Origin: CAYQDR01 sp964416315
GTDB lineage: Bacteria > Methylomirabilota > Methylomirabilia > Rokubacteriales > DASRDR01
NCBI GenBank assembly: GCA_964416315.1
Contig: CAYQDR010000014.1
Span: forward strand, 1-57,652
DNA: 57,652 nucleotides
Direction of reading: 5' to 3'
The translations under genes were made by a program, and so were the position numbers. Below are positions 1 to 17,216 of this stretch, one piece after another. Every line of letters starts with the position of its first letter. The first letter of the stretch is position 1. The notes under the pieces were generated by a model. It saw only the letters and a program-made list of their open reading frames with translations, did no database searches and was not told where the DNA came from.

Positions 1-53
1 GGGAGGGGGGGCGCACCGTGGGCGCCGGCGTGGTGACCGAGGTCGTGGAGTAG
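1..53 (+). CDS. tuf: Elongation factor Tu, 3' end only (first tuf copy)
   Basis: Only the last 16 codons and the stop are in the window; the reading frame starts at base 3 and ends with the residues TVGAGVVTEVVE. All 53 bases are identical to the end of the complete tuf at 14893-16086, and similarity stops right after the stop codon. EF-Tu delivers aminoacyl-tRNA to the ribosome as a GTPase. Its position before rpmG, tRNA-Trp, secE and nusG is the classical place for a tuf gene, so this is a genuine second copy and not a fragment. Confidence 0.93.
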   Translation, partial: EGGRTVGAGVVTEVVE

Positions 54-59
54 CGGGCC

Positions 60-212
60 ATGCCGCGCGAGATCGTCACGCTGGCGTGCGGGACGTGCCA
101 GCGCCGGAACTACACGCAGACGAAGAACCGCCGGACGCACCCGGACAGGCTCGAGATCCGAAAGTACTGTCGGTGGTGCCGGAAGCACACACCGCACAAG
201 GAGACGAAGTGA
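60..212 (+). CDS. rpmG: 50S ribosomal protein L33, zinc-binding form
   Basis: Encodes 50 residues beginning MPREIVTLACGTC. L33 is a small protein of the large subunit near the E site. Two Cys pairs, CGTC (residues 10-13) and CRWC (37-40), form the zinc ribbon of the C+ type, and length and charge fit the family. It starts six bases after the tuf stop and lies upstream of tRNA-Trp, secE and nusG, an order seen in many bacteria. It is too short to appear in ordinary ORF lists but is unambiguous. Confidence 0.93.
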   Translation: MPREIVTLACGTCQRRNYTQTKNRRTHPDRLEIRKYCRWCRKHTPHKETK

Positions 213-252
213 TTCGGAGGCGCCTCCCGGGCCCCCTCCGAGGAAAGGCACC

Positions 253-329
253 AGGCCAGTAGCTCGAACGGCTAGAGCACCGGACTCCAAATCCGGGGGA
301 TGGGGGTTCGAATCCCTCCTGGCCTGCCA
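253..329 (+). tRNA. tRNA-Trp (anticodon CCA)
   Basis: A complete cloverleaf is visible. The acceptor stem AGGCCAG/CTGGCCT pairs perfectly. The anticodon stem CCGGA/TCCGG encloses the loop CTCCAAA with anticodon CCA at 287-289, and the T loop is TTCGAAT on a GGGGG/CCCTC stem with one wobble. The discriminator is G, as in bacterial tRNA-Trp, and the 3' CCA (327-329) is encoded. A tRNA-Trp between rpmG and secE is a common arrangement, and it is probably processed from the polycistronic transcript. Confidence 0.96.
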
Positions 330-340
330 GACGGCTACAG

Positions 341-364
341 GGGCTTTGCCCGCGCAATCTGGGG
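341..364 (+). repeat. Truncated copy of intergenic repeat family B
   Basis: The 24 bases carry GCTTTGCCCGCGCAATC followed by TGGGG, matching the first hairpin and following G-rich tract of the family B elements at 21979-22104 and 37786-37852. The 5' arm of the hairpin is degraded (ACAGGGGC instead of GCGCGGGC) and the second hairpin is missing. It lies between tRNA-Trp and secE. Confidence 0.6.
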
Positions 365-374
365 AAGCGAGCGG

Positions 375-566
375 ATGGAGCTACTGACGAAGGTTCGCGA
401 GTTTTGCCACGATGTGCTCGTGGAGTTCCGCAAGGTCAGCTGGCCGAACCGGCGGGAAGTCACGGGCTCGACGACGGTCGTGATCGTCGTCGTGGTGATC
501 CTGGCGGTCTTCCTGGCAGGGGTGGACGTCGGGTTGTCCCGGCTCGTCGGGCTCATTCTGCGATAG
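375..566 (+). CDS. secE: Preprotein translocase subunit SecE
   Basis: Encodes 63 residues starting MELLTKVREFCHDVLVEFRK. SecE is the small essential subunit that clamps SecY in the SecYEG channel. The amphipathic helix with the KVSWPNRREV motif (about residues 19-28) is the family signature, followed by one membrane segment (about 31-60). This is the short single-helix form typical of most bacteria outside the enterics. The ATG at 375 is preferred because the longer frame upstream runs into the tRNA. It sits eight bases before nusG. Confidence 0.95.
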   Translation: MELLTKVREFCHDVLVEFRKVSWPNRREVTGSTTVVIVVVVILAVFLAGVDVGLSRLVGLILR

Positions 567-574
567 GGCGGCGT

Positions 575-1105
575 ATGGCGAAGCAATGGTACGTGGTCCA
601 CACCTACTCGGGGTTCGAGAACAAGGTGGCCGAGGCGATCCGTCAGCGGGCGAAGATCTTCGGGCAGGAGGAGCAGATCAGCCAGGTGGTCATCCCCACC
701 GAGGAAGTGGTCGAGGTGCGGAAGGGGCAGAGGCGGGTCACCCCGCAGAAGTTCTTCCCCGGCTACGTGCTGGTCGAGATGGAGATGACGGACGAATCGT
801 GGCACCTCGTGAAGTCCACCCCGAAGGTCACGGGGTTCGTGGGCTCGGGGCCACGGCCGGCGCCCCTCCCCGAGGAGGAGGTCGAGGAGATCCTCCGGCA
901 GATGGAGGTGGGCGCGGAGAAGCCGAAGCCGAAGTCGATCTTCCAGCGGGGCGACAAGGTGCGCGTGATCGAGGGGCCGTTCGTCAACTTCACGGGCACG
1001 ATCGAGGACATGAACCCGGAGCGGGGCAAGCTCAAGGTGATGGTGGCGATCTTCGGGCGGCTGACGCCGGTCGAGCTGGAGTACTACCAGGTGGAGCGGA
1101 TGTAA
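575..1105 (+). CDS. nusG: Transcription termination/antitermination factor NusG
   Basis: Encodes 176 residues. The NGN domain (about 1-115) starts with WYVVHTYSGFENKV and binds the RNA polymerase clamp. The C-terminal KOW domain (about 125-176, from GDKVRVIEGPFVNFTGTI) contacts Rho or ribosomal protein S10. The stop is directly followed by the rplK ATG with no spacer. Length and architecture are standard, without an insertion. The secE-nusG-rplK order confirms identity. Confidence 0.97.
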   Translation: MAKQWYVVHTYSGFENKVAEAIRQRAKIFGQEEQISQVVIPTEEVVEVRKGQRRVTPQKFFPGYVLVEMEMTDESWHLVKSTPKVTGFVGSGPRPAPLPEEEVEEILRQMEVGAEKPKPKSIFQRGDKVRVIEGPFVNFTGTIEDMNPERGKLKVMVAIFGRLTPVELEYYQVERM

Positions 1106-1531
1106 ATGGCGAAGAAGATCCAGGCGGTCGTCAAGCTCCAGATCCCGGCCGGAAAGGCCAACCCCTCGCCGCCCGTTGGCCCGGCACTCGGCCAGCATGG
1201 CGTGAACATCATGGAGTTCTGCAAGGGCTTCAACGCCCAGACGGCGGCGCAGGAGGGGCTCGTCCTGCCGGTCGTCGTCACGATCTACGCTGATCGGTCG
1301 TTCAGCTTCATCGTCAAGACGCCGCCGGCCTCCATCCTCCTGAAGCGGGCGGCCGGCATCGCCAAAGCCTCGGCGAACCCGCTGAAGGACAAGATCGGCA
1401 AGGTGAACCGCGCCCAGGTTCGGGAGATCGCCCAGACCAAGCTGCCCGACCTGAACACGGACAACCTCGAGGCGGCCATGCGGATCGTGGAGGGGACGGC
1501 CCGGAGCATGGGCATCGAGGTCGTTGGCTGA
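1106..1531 (+). CDS. rplK: 50S ribosomal protein L11
   Basis: Encodes 141 residues, the usual length. The N-terminal domain (KLQIPAGKANPSPPVGPALG, residues 10-29) carries the proline-rich region at the thiostrepton/GTPase-associated centre. The C-terminal domain binds the 23S rRNA L11 region. The protein recruits elongation factors with L10/L12 and is involved in RelA-type stringent signalling in the family. Its start touches the nusG stop, and the rplA start follows 13 bases after its stop. Confidence 0.97.
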   Translation: MAKKIQAVVKLQIPAGKANPSPPVGPALGQHGVNIMEFCKGFNAQTAAQEGLVLPVVVTIYADRSFSFIVKTPPASILLKRAAGIAKASANPLKDKIGKVNRAQVREIAQTKLPDLNTDNLEAAMRIVEGTARSMGIEVVG

Positions 1532-1544
1532 GCGAGGGGGAGGC

Positions 1545-2255
1545 ATGGCCGTAGCCAAGCTGTATGCGAAGGCGGTCGAGCAGATCGAAGCGGGGCACGC
1601 GTACGCCGTCGAGGAGGCGGTCGCACTCGCTCAGAAGGTGGCGTACGCCAAGTTCGACGAGACGGTGGAGCTGGCGCTGCGCCTGGGCGTGAACCCGAAG
1701 TACGCCGACCAGATGGTCCGCGGGGCCGTGGTGCTCCCGCACGGAACCGGGAAGAGCGTGCGGGTGCTCGTCTTCGCCAAGGGGGAGAAGGAGCGCGAAG
1801 CGCGCGAGGCCGGGGCCGATCTCGTGGGGGCGGAGGATCTGGTCGAGAAGATCCAGGGCGGATGGCTCGAGTTCGACACGGCCGTGGCGACGCCGGACCT
1901 CATGGGACAGGTCGGGCGGCTCGGGAAGATCCTCGGGCCACGGGGGCTGATGCCGAACCCGAAGGTCGGGACTGTCACCTTCGACGTCGGGCGGGCCATC
2001 CGTGAGCTGAAGGCCGGGAAGGTGGAGTTCAAGGTGGACAAGGCGGGCAACGTCCACGTGCCGATCGGGAAGAAGTCGTTCGCGGCGGCTTACCTCGCCG
2101 CGAACGTGCACGCGGTGCTGGAGGCCATCGTCCGGGCCAAGCCCGCGGCGGCAAAGGGGCAGTATCTGCGCAGCATCACCGTGTCGACGACGATGGGCCC
2201 GGGCGTCCCCGTGGACGTCCAGCGCGTCGTCAATCTGTACGCGAAGAAGACCTGA
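1545..2255 (+). CDS. rplA: 50S ribosomal protein L1
   Basis: Encodes 236 residues starting MAVAKLYAKAVEQIEAG. L1 forms the mobile L1 stalk at the E site and in other bacteria represses its own mRNA. Visible family motifs include LGVNPKYADQMVRGAVVLPHG (about 47-67, RNA-binding face) and LGPRGLMPNPKVGTVT (about 131-146). The ATG at 1545 is chosen because a strong Shine-Dalgarno AGGGGGAGG lies just upstream; a longer in-frame start at 1524 would overlap rplK. Normal length. Confidence 0.97.
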   Translation: MAVAKLYAKAVEQIEAGHAYAVEEAVALAQKVAYAKFDETVELALRLGVNPKYADQMVRGAVVLPHGTGKSVRVLVFAKGEKEREAREAGADLVGAEDLVEKIQGGWLEFDTAVATPDLMGQVGRLGKILGPRGLMPNPKVGTVTFDVGRAIRELKAGKVEFKVDKAGNVHVPIGKKSFAAAYLAANVHAVLEAIVRAKPAAAKGQYLRSITVSTTMGPGVPVDVQRVVNLYAKKT

Positions 2256-2264
2256 GGAGGGTGC

Positions 2265-2795
2265 GTGCCCACGCAGGCGAAGGCGAAACGGATCGACGAG
2301 CTCAAGGCGCGCCTGGCCGACGCCACGACGGCGGTGCTGACGGAGTACCGCGGACTCAGCGTCCAACAGATCTCCGAGCTCCGCAGACAGCTCCGGGCGG
2401 CCGCCGCGGAGTATCGCGTCGTGAAGAACCGGCTCGCGCGGATCGCTCTCGAGGGCTCCCCGCTGGCCGGGCTGCGCCCGCACCTCGTGGGGCCGACCGG
2501 CGTCGTGATCGGTCGGAAGGATCCGGTGGCGGTGGCAAGGGCGCTCGCGGCGTTCGCGCGCGCGAACCCGGCGCTGGCGCTCAAGGTCGGCCTCGTCGAG
2601 GGGCGGGTGCTCCAGGCTCAGGATCTGCGAGCCGTGGCGGACCTGCCCTCGCGCGAGGCGCTCCGCGGGCGGCTCGTGGGCGCCCTCCACGGGCCGATGG
2701 CGTCGCTGGTCGGGCTGCTGACGGCCCCCCATCGCGAGCTCGTCTACGTCCTCGCCGAGCGGGGCAAGGACGCGGCGGCCCCCGTGGCTCAGTAG
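2265..2795 (+). CDS. rplJ: 50S ribosomal protein L10
   Basis: Encodes 176 residues from a GTG start preceded by GAGGAGG. L10 is the base of the L7/L12 stalk. The N-terminal rRNA-binding domain includes LTEYRGLSVQQISELRRQLR (about 26-45) and VKNRLARIAL. The C-terminal helix, about the last 30 residues, holds L12 dimers. Only nine bases separate it from rplA, so the structured L10 leader seen upstream of rplJ in many bacteria has no room here. rplL follows after 27 bases. Confidence 0.96.
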   Translation: MPTQAKAKRIDELKARLADATTAVLTEYRGLSVQQISELRRQLRAAAAEYRVVKNRLARIALEGSPLAGLRPHLVGPTGVVIGRKDPVAVARALAAFARANPALALKVGLVEGRVLQAQDLRAVADLPSREALRGRLVGALHGPMASLVGLLTAPHRELVYVLAERGKDAAAPVAQ

Positions 2796-2822
2796 CGAGA
2801 CCAACACACGACGGAGGCATCC

Positions 2823-3215
2823 ATGGCCACGAAGGTTGAGCAGATCGCGGAGCAGCTGGACCAGCTGACGCTGCTCGAGGCGGCGCAGCTCTCGAAGCTC
2901 CTCCAGGAGAAGTGGGGCGTATCGGCCGCGGCCCCGGTGGCGGTCGCGGCGGGTCCGGGCGCGCCCGCGGCGGGCGCGGGCGCGGCGGCGGCCGAGGAGG
3001 AGAAGACCGAGTTCGACGTCATCCTGACCGGCGCCGGCGACAAGAAGATCCAGGTGATCAAGGTCGTGCGCGAACTGACGGGCCTCGGCCTCAAGGAGGC
3101 CAAGGCGGTCGTGGACGAGGCGCCGAAGCCGGTGAAGGAGAAGGTGTCGAAGGCCGAGGCCCAGGACGTGAAGAAGAAGCTCGAGGAGGTCGGAGCGACG
3201 ATCGAGGTCAGGTAG
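2823..3215 (+). CDS. rplL: 50S ribosomal protein L7/L12
   Basis: Encodes 130 residues. The N-terminal dimerisation helices (about 1-33, QIAEQLDQLTLLEAAQLSKL) are followed by a long Ala/Pro/Gly hinge (about 38-60). The factor-binding C-terminal domain contains EFDVILTGAGDKKIQVIKVV and GLGLKEAKAVVDEAPKPVKE. Multiple copies form the flexible stalk that recruits EF-Tu, EF-G and IF2. The 89-base gap to rpoB contains a small hairpin (GGCCGA/TCGGCC, 3267-3284) at the place where other bacteria attenuate or process the transcript; that role is only inferred. Confidence 0.97.
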   Translation: MATKVEQIAEQLDQLTLLEAAQLSKLLQEKWGVSAAAPVAVAAGPGAPAAGAGAAAAEEEKTEFDVILTGAGDKKIQVIKVVRELTGLGLKEAKAVVDEAPKPVKEKVSKAEAQDVKKKLEEVGATIEVR

Positions 3216-3304
3216 GCGGGGGCGAGACACGGCAGGGACGTCCGCGTGAAACGCCGGCCCGCGCCCGGCCGAGAGAAGTCGGCCCGGCGCTCGTGAGGAG
3301 ATAG

Positions 3305-7309
<4,005 letters not shown>

Positions 7310-7325
7310 GCGTTGGCACGATGTG

Positions 7326-7505
7326 CTCGGGCTCGGGCCGAGGCCCGAGCGCCGGTAGGACGCAGGGAGGAGGCGCCCCGAGGCGTATGCCGCATACGTT
7401 GAGGGAGGCCGACGACCCCACCGGAGGGGCGGGGCGCCCGCGAGGCCGCAGGCCGAGCGCGTCCCGGCGAGCTCGAGGACGACCCGAGGCGACGCGCATC
7501 GGCCC
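7326..7505 (-). repeat. Intergenic repeat family A, copy A1 (antisense, rpoB-rpoC)
   Basis: Reading the - strand, the element has the family 5' start (GCCGATGCGCGTCGC), the core CTCGCCGGGACGCGCTCGGC (7452-7471 on the opposite strand), the palindrome CGTATGCGGCATACG (7384-7398) inside a larger hairpin, and the terminal hairpin CTCGGGC-CTCG-GCCCGAG (7331-7350). Family members are at 16089, 18131, 27283, 35253 and 50913. This is the only copy lying antisense to the surrounding genes, and it fills most of the 253-base rpoB-rpoC gap. Confidence 0.85.
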
Positions 7506-7562
7506 GGGGAGCCGTCCCCGTTGGACGGCGCGGGGTACCACCCCGACCAAGGAGGACAGAGG

Positions 7563-11785
<4,223 letters not shown>

Positions 11786-11789
<4 letters not shown>

Positions 11790-11814
11790 CTTCGCCGGGG
11801 CTGCCTGATATAAA
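11786..11814 (+). promoter_or_regulatory. Sigma-70 type promoter for rpsL-rpsG-fusA-tuf
   Basis: TTGACT (11786-11791) and TATAAA (11809-11814) are separated by exactly 17 bases, five of six matches to the consensus in each box, in an otherwise GC-rich sequence. The -35 box overlaps the rpoC stop codon TGA. Transcription would begin near 11821, giving a leader of about 40 bases before rpsL. This would let the str operon be transcribed independently of rpoBC. Confidence 0.75.
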
Positions 11815-11862
11815 GTGGGAGTTTTGCGCTAGGGCCCGGTAGACCCGGCCGCGAGAGAACCG

Positions 11863-12249
<387 letters not shown>

Positions 12250-12260
12250 GGGGGCGCGTA

Positions 12261-12731
12261 ATGCCGCGACGGGCAATTATCAAGCGACGCGAGGTGGCGT
12301 CGGATCCGAAGTTCGGGAGTCGTCTCGTCGCGAAGTTCATCAACAGCATGATGACGCGGGGCAAGCGAAGCGTGTCGGAGCGCATCATGTACGACGCGCT
12401 CGACATCGTCGCGGATCGGACGAAGCAGGACGCGGTGAAGCTCTTCAAGCAGGCCGTGGACAACGTCAAGCCGGCGGTAGAGGTCAAGTCGCGCCGCGTC
12501 GGCGGCTCGACGTACCAGGTGCCGGTCGAGGTGCGACCGGAGCGACGGACGTCCCTGTCGATGCGCTGGATCGTCGGGTTCGCGCGCAGGCGGCCCGAGA
12601 AGACCATGCAGGATCGCCTGGCCGCCGAGCTCATGGACGCGGCGAACAACCGTGGGGCGGCCGTGAAGAAGCGCGAAGACACCCATCGGATGGCGGAGGC
12701 CAACAAGGCCTTCGCGCACTACCGCTGGTAA
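12261..12731 (+). CDS. rpsG: 30S ribosomal protein S7
   Basis: Encodes 156 residues starting MPRRAIIKRREVASDPKFGS. S7 nucleates assembly of the 30S head and contacts E-site tRNA. Recognisable segments are LVAKFINSMMTRGKRSVSER, the beta-hairpin VGGSTYQVPVEVRPERR and RWIVGFARRR. The ATG at 12261 gives the standard family length; longer in-frame starts overlap rpsL. fusA follows after 19 bases. Confidence 0.97.
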   Translation: MPRRAIIKRREVASDPKFGSRLVAKFINSMMTRGKRSVSERIMYDALDIVADRTKQDAVKLFKQAVDNVKPAVEVKSRRVGGSTYQVPVEVRPERRTSLSMRWIVGFARRRPEKTMQDRLAAELMDAANNRGAAVKKREDTHRMAEANKAFAHYRW

Positions 12732-12750
12732 GCACCGGGGTCGAAGTTCC

Positions 12751-14859
12751 ATGGCCGAGAGGCAGTACCCACTCGAGCGCACGCGCAACATCGGCATCAT
12801 GGCGCACATCGATGCCGGGAAGACGACGACCACCGAGCGGATCCTCTACTACACGGGCCGGTCGTACAAGATCGGCGAGGTGGACGAGGGGACCGCGACG
12901 ATGGACTGGATGGTGCAGGAGCAGGAGCGCGGCATCACGATCACGTCCGCCGCGACGACGTGCTTCTGGCGGGACTGTCGCATCAACATCATCGACACAC
13001 CGGGGCACGTGGACTTCACGGTGGAGGTGGAGCGCTCCCTGCGCGTGCTCGACGGCGCGGTGGCCATCCTCGACGCGGTGGCGGGGGTCGAGCCGCAGAC
13101 GGAGACCGTCTGGCGGCAGGCCGACAAGTACCGGGTGCCGCGGATGGTATACGTGAACAAGATGGACCGGACCGGGGCGGACTTCTACCGGTCGGTCGAG
13201 ATGATCAAGAGTCGGCTCGGCGCGACGCCGGTGGCGATCCAGCTCCCGCTGGGGCGTGAAGAGGGATTCCGCGGGGTGATTGACCTGGTCGAGGAGGTGG
13301 CCCTCGTCTGGCCCGAGGACGGGCTCGGGCAGGCCTTCGAGCGCGTGCCGATCCCGAGCGAGCACGCGGCGCAGGTGCGGGAGTACCGCGAGCGGATGCT
13401 CGAGGCGCTCTCCGAGGTCGACGAGGGCCTGATGGAGAAGTACCTCGGCGACCAGAAGGTCACCCGGGAAGAGGTCCAGGCGGCGCTGCGGGCCGGGACG
13501 CTGGCGATGAAGGTCCTGCCGGTTGTCTGCGGCGCGTCCTTCCGGAACAAGGGCGTGCAGCCGCTCCTCGACGCCGTGGTGGACTACCTGCCCTCGCCGC
13601 TCGACATCCCGCCGGTCCAGGGGATCAACCCGGAGACGCGGGAGCCGGAGGTCCGGCTCGCCTCCGAGGACGAGCCGTTCGCCGCCCTCGCGTTCAAGCT
13701 CATGAACGACCCGTACGTCGGGCAGCTCATCTTTCTGCGCGTGTACTCGGGGACGCTGGAGGCCGGCGCGCACGTTCACAACTCCTCGCGGGACAAGAAG
13801 GAGCGCGTCGGCCGGCTGCTCAGGATGCACGCGAACAAGCGGGAGGAGATCGAAGCGGTCGCGGCGGGGGACATCGCGGCGGTCGTCGGCCTCAAGTTCG
13901 CCCGGACCGGTGACACCCTCTGTGACCCCGCCCATCCGATCGTCCTCGAATCCATGGACTTCCCGGAGCCAGTCATCGCCGTGGCGATCGAACCCAAGAC
14001 CAAGGCCGACGAGGAGCGGCTGGGGCTGTCGCTCAATCGACTGGCGCTCGAGGACCCCACGTTCAAGGTCGCTGTGGACTCGGAGACGGGGCAGACGCTG
14101 ATCTCCGGCATGGGGGAACTGCACCTCGAGATCATCGTGGACCGGCTGCTGCGCGAGTTCAAAGTCGAGGCCAACGTCGGCAAGCCCGAGGTCGCCTACC
14201 GGGAGACGATCCGGAAGAAAGTCGGCGCCCGGGGCCGCTTCGTCCGGCAGACGGGCGGGCGCGGGCAGTACGGCGACGTCGAGATCGAGATCGAGCCGGC
14301 CGAGCCCGGGAAGGGCTTCGTCTTCGAGAACAAGATCGTCGGTGGCACCGTCCCCCGGGAGTTCATCCCGGCCGTCGAGAAGGGCATCCGGGAGGCGACG
14401 GAGAGCGGGATCCTGGCGGGCTACCCCGTCGTGGACGTCCAGGTGTCGCTCCTCGACGGGTCGTACCACGAGGTGGACTCCTCCGAGATGGCGTTCAAGA
14501 TCGCCGGGTCGATGGCGTTCAAGGAGGCGGCGCGGAAGGCCGCGCCCGTGCTCCTCGAGCCGATGATGCACGTCGAGGTCGTGACGCCCGAGGAGTACAT
14601 GGGCGCGGTGCACGGAGACCTCGCCGCTCGGCGCGGCCGGATCGCCTCGATGGAGGCCCGCGGCTCCTCGCAAGTGATTCGCGCGACCGTTCCTCTCGCG
14701 ACCATGTTCGGCTACGCGACGGATCTCCGCTCGCTCACTCAGGGGCGCGCCACCTACACGATGCAGTTCGCGCGTTACGAGGAGGTTCCGCCGGCGCTGG
14801 CCGAGGAGATCATGGCCAAGGTCGCCGGCCGGGTGCCGGCTCGTGCGGGTGCCCGGTGA
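12751..14859 (+). CDS. fusA: Elongation factor G
   Basis: Encodes 702 residues. This GTPase translocates tRNAs and mRNA after peptide bond formation and helps in ribosome recycling. G motifs are AHIDAGKTTTTERI (P loop), the switch region ERGITITSAATT, DTPGHVDF and NKMD. Domain IV, which enters the A site, contains RQTGGRGQYGDVEIEIEP. Length and domain order match ordinary EF-G and not the ribosome-protection or EF-G2 paralogues. Between rpsG and tuf, as in the str operon. Confidence 0.97.
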   Translation: MAERQYPLERTRNIGIMAHIDAGKTTTTERILYYTGRSYKIGEVDEGTATMDWMVQEQERGITITSAATTCFWRDCRINIIDTPGHVDFTVEVERSLRVLDGAVAILDAVAGVEPQTETVWRQADKYRVPRMVYVNKMDRTGADFYRSVEMIKSRLGATPVAIQLPLGREEGFRGVIDLVEEVALVWPEDGLGQAFERVPIPSEHAAQVREYRERMLEALSEVDEGLMEKYLGDQKVTREEVQAALRAGTLAMKVLPVVCGASFRNKGVQPLLDAVVDYLPSPLDIPPVQGINPETREPEVRLASEDEPFAALAFKLMNDPYVGQLIFLRVYSGTLEAGAHVHNSSRDKKERVGRLLRMHANKREEIEAVAAGDIAAVVGLKFARTGDTLCDPAHPIVLESMDFPEPVIAVAIEPKTKADEERLGLSLNRLALEDPTFKVAVDSETGQTLISGMGELHLEIIVDRLLREFKVEANVGKPEVAYRETIRKKVGARGRFVRQTGGRGQYGDVEIEIEPAEPGKGFVFENKIVGGTVPREFIPAVEKGIREATESGILAGYPVVDVQVSLLDGSYHEVDSSEMAFKIAGSMAFKEAARKAAPVLLEPMMHVEVVTPEEYMGAVHGDLAARRGRIASMEARGSSQVIRATVPLATMFGYATDLRSLTQGRATYTMQFARYEEVPPALAEEIMAKVAGRVPARAGAR

Positions 14860-14892
14860 GGCCCGCTTAGGATGGCCTAGGAGGATCGCGGT

Positions 14893-16086
<1,194 letters not shown>

Positions 16087-16088
16087 CG

Positions 16089-16180
16089 CTGTGCCGATCC
16101 CCGTCGTCGCTCGGCGTCCTTCATCTCGCCGGGACGCGCTCGGCCTGCGGCCCAGGGCTGCTCGGGTCTCGGCCCGGCCT
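16089..16180 (+). repeat. Intergenic repeat family A, copy A2 (tuf-rpsJ)
   Basis: Begins three bases after the tuf stop with the family start CTGTGCCGATCCCCGTCG. It carries the core CTCGCCGGGACGCGCTCGGC at 16125-16144 and ends with the hairpin CGGGT-CTCG-GCCCG (16163-16176). The palindromic hairpin module seen in copies A1, A3 and A6 is missing. Sense orientation to the ribosomal genes. Confidence 0.82.
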
Positions 16181-16202
16181 ACTGGCGTGCGGGGGTAGTC
16201 GC

Positions 16203-16520
16203 GTGGCGATGCTCGTCGACCAGAAGATCCGCATCCGGCTGCGGGCGTACGACCACCGCCTCCTGGATCGCTCCGTGAAGGAGATCGTGGAGACCGTGCG
16301 GCGGACCGGCGCCCGTGTGGCGGGCCCCGTCCTGCTGCCGACCGCGGTCAACCGCTGGACCGTCCTCCGGTCTCCGCACGTGGACAAGAAATCGCGGGAG
16401 CAGTTCGAGATTCGGACGCACAAGCGGCTGCTCGACATCCTCGACCCGACCCCGCAGACCGTGGATGCGCTCATGAAGCTGGATCTGCCCTCCGGGGTCG
16501 ACGTCGAAATCAAGCTCTAG
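16203..16520 (+). CDS. rpsJ: 30S ribosomal protein S10
   Basis: Encodes 105 residues. S10 is in the 30S head and is also the NusE partner of NusG/NusB in antitermination. The signature IRIRLRAYDHRLLDRSVKEI is near the N-terminus and the C-terminal half has VDKKSREQFEIRTHKRL. The GTG at 16203 is chosen because GGGGG at 16191-16195 is at proper distance; the ATG at 16209 would be 13 bases away. First gene of the S10 series, just downstream of repeat A2. Confidence 0.94.
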   Translation: MAMLVDQKIRIRLRAYDHRLLDRSVKEIVETVRRTGARVAGPVLLPTAVNRWTVLRSPHVDKKSREQFEIRTHKRLLDILDPTPQTVDALMKLDLPSGVDVEIKL

Positions 16521-16537
16521 ACGACGGGTAGCCCATC

Positions 16538-17212
16538 ATGGGGAAGGCGCTCAAGCAAGGGTTGATTGCGCGCAAGCGCGGCATGACCCAGCTCTACGGC
16601 GAGGGCGGGAACGTCGTCCCGGTGACCGTGCTCGAGGCGGGGCCGTGCGCCGTGGTCCAGGTCAAGACGCGCGCGACCGACGGCTACGAAGCCCTGCAGC
16701 TCGGATTCGAGCCGAAGAAGCCGAAGAACGTGACCAGGCCGATGGCGGGCCACTTCAAGAAGGCGAACGTCGGCCCCACCCGGGTCCTCCGGGAGATCCG
16801 GTTGGAGTCGACCGAGGGGTACCAGGTGGGGCAGACACTGACCGTGGACCTGTTCAAGCCGGGAGAGCTCGTCGACGTGACGGGTGTCACCAAGGGGCGG
16901 GGCTTTCAGGGGGGCGTCAAGCGCCACGGCTGGTATGGCGGGGACGCCACCCACGGGTCCATGTTCCACCGGGCGCCCGGGTCGATCGGTGCGTCCTCGG
17001 ACCCGTCGCGGGTCTTCCCCGGACACCGCCTGCCCGGCCGCATGGGGGCCGAGCCGGTCACGGTCTCGCACCTCGAGGTGGTCCGCGTGGTTCCCGAGCA
17101 GAACCTGCTGGTCGTCAAGGGCGCGGTGCCTGGAGCCACGGGGGGGCTCGTCCTCGTGCGCCAGAGCGTGAAGCTGTCGAAGGCGCAGCAGAAGGCGACG
17201 AAGAAGGCGTAG
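16538..17212 (+). CDS. rplC: 50S ribosomal protein L3
   Basis: Encodes 224 residues. L3 reaches toward the peptidyl transferase centre and starts 50S assembly. The loop GRGFQGGVKRHGWYGGDATHGS (roughly 126-147) is the family hallmark. RKRGMTQLYGEGGNVVPVTV near the start and GRMGAEPVTVSHLEVV later also fit. Normal length. Eighteen bases after rpsJ and four bases before rplD. Confidence 0.97.
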   Translation: MGKALKQGLIARKRGMTQLYGEGGNVVPVTVLEAGPCAVVQVKTRATDGYEALQLGFEPKKPKNVTRPMAGHFKKANVGPTRVLREIRLESTEGYQVGQTLTVDLFKPGELVDVTGVTKGRGFQGGVKRHGWYGGDATHGSMFHRAPGSIGASSDPSRVFPGHRLPGRMGAEPVTVSHLEVVRVVPEQNLLVVKGAVPGATGGLVLVRQSVKLSKAQQKATKKA

Positions 17213-17216
17213 CGCG

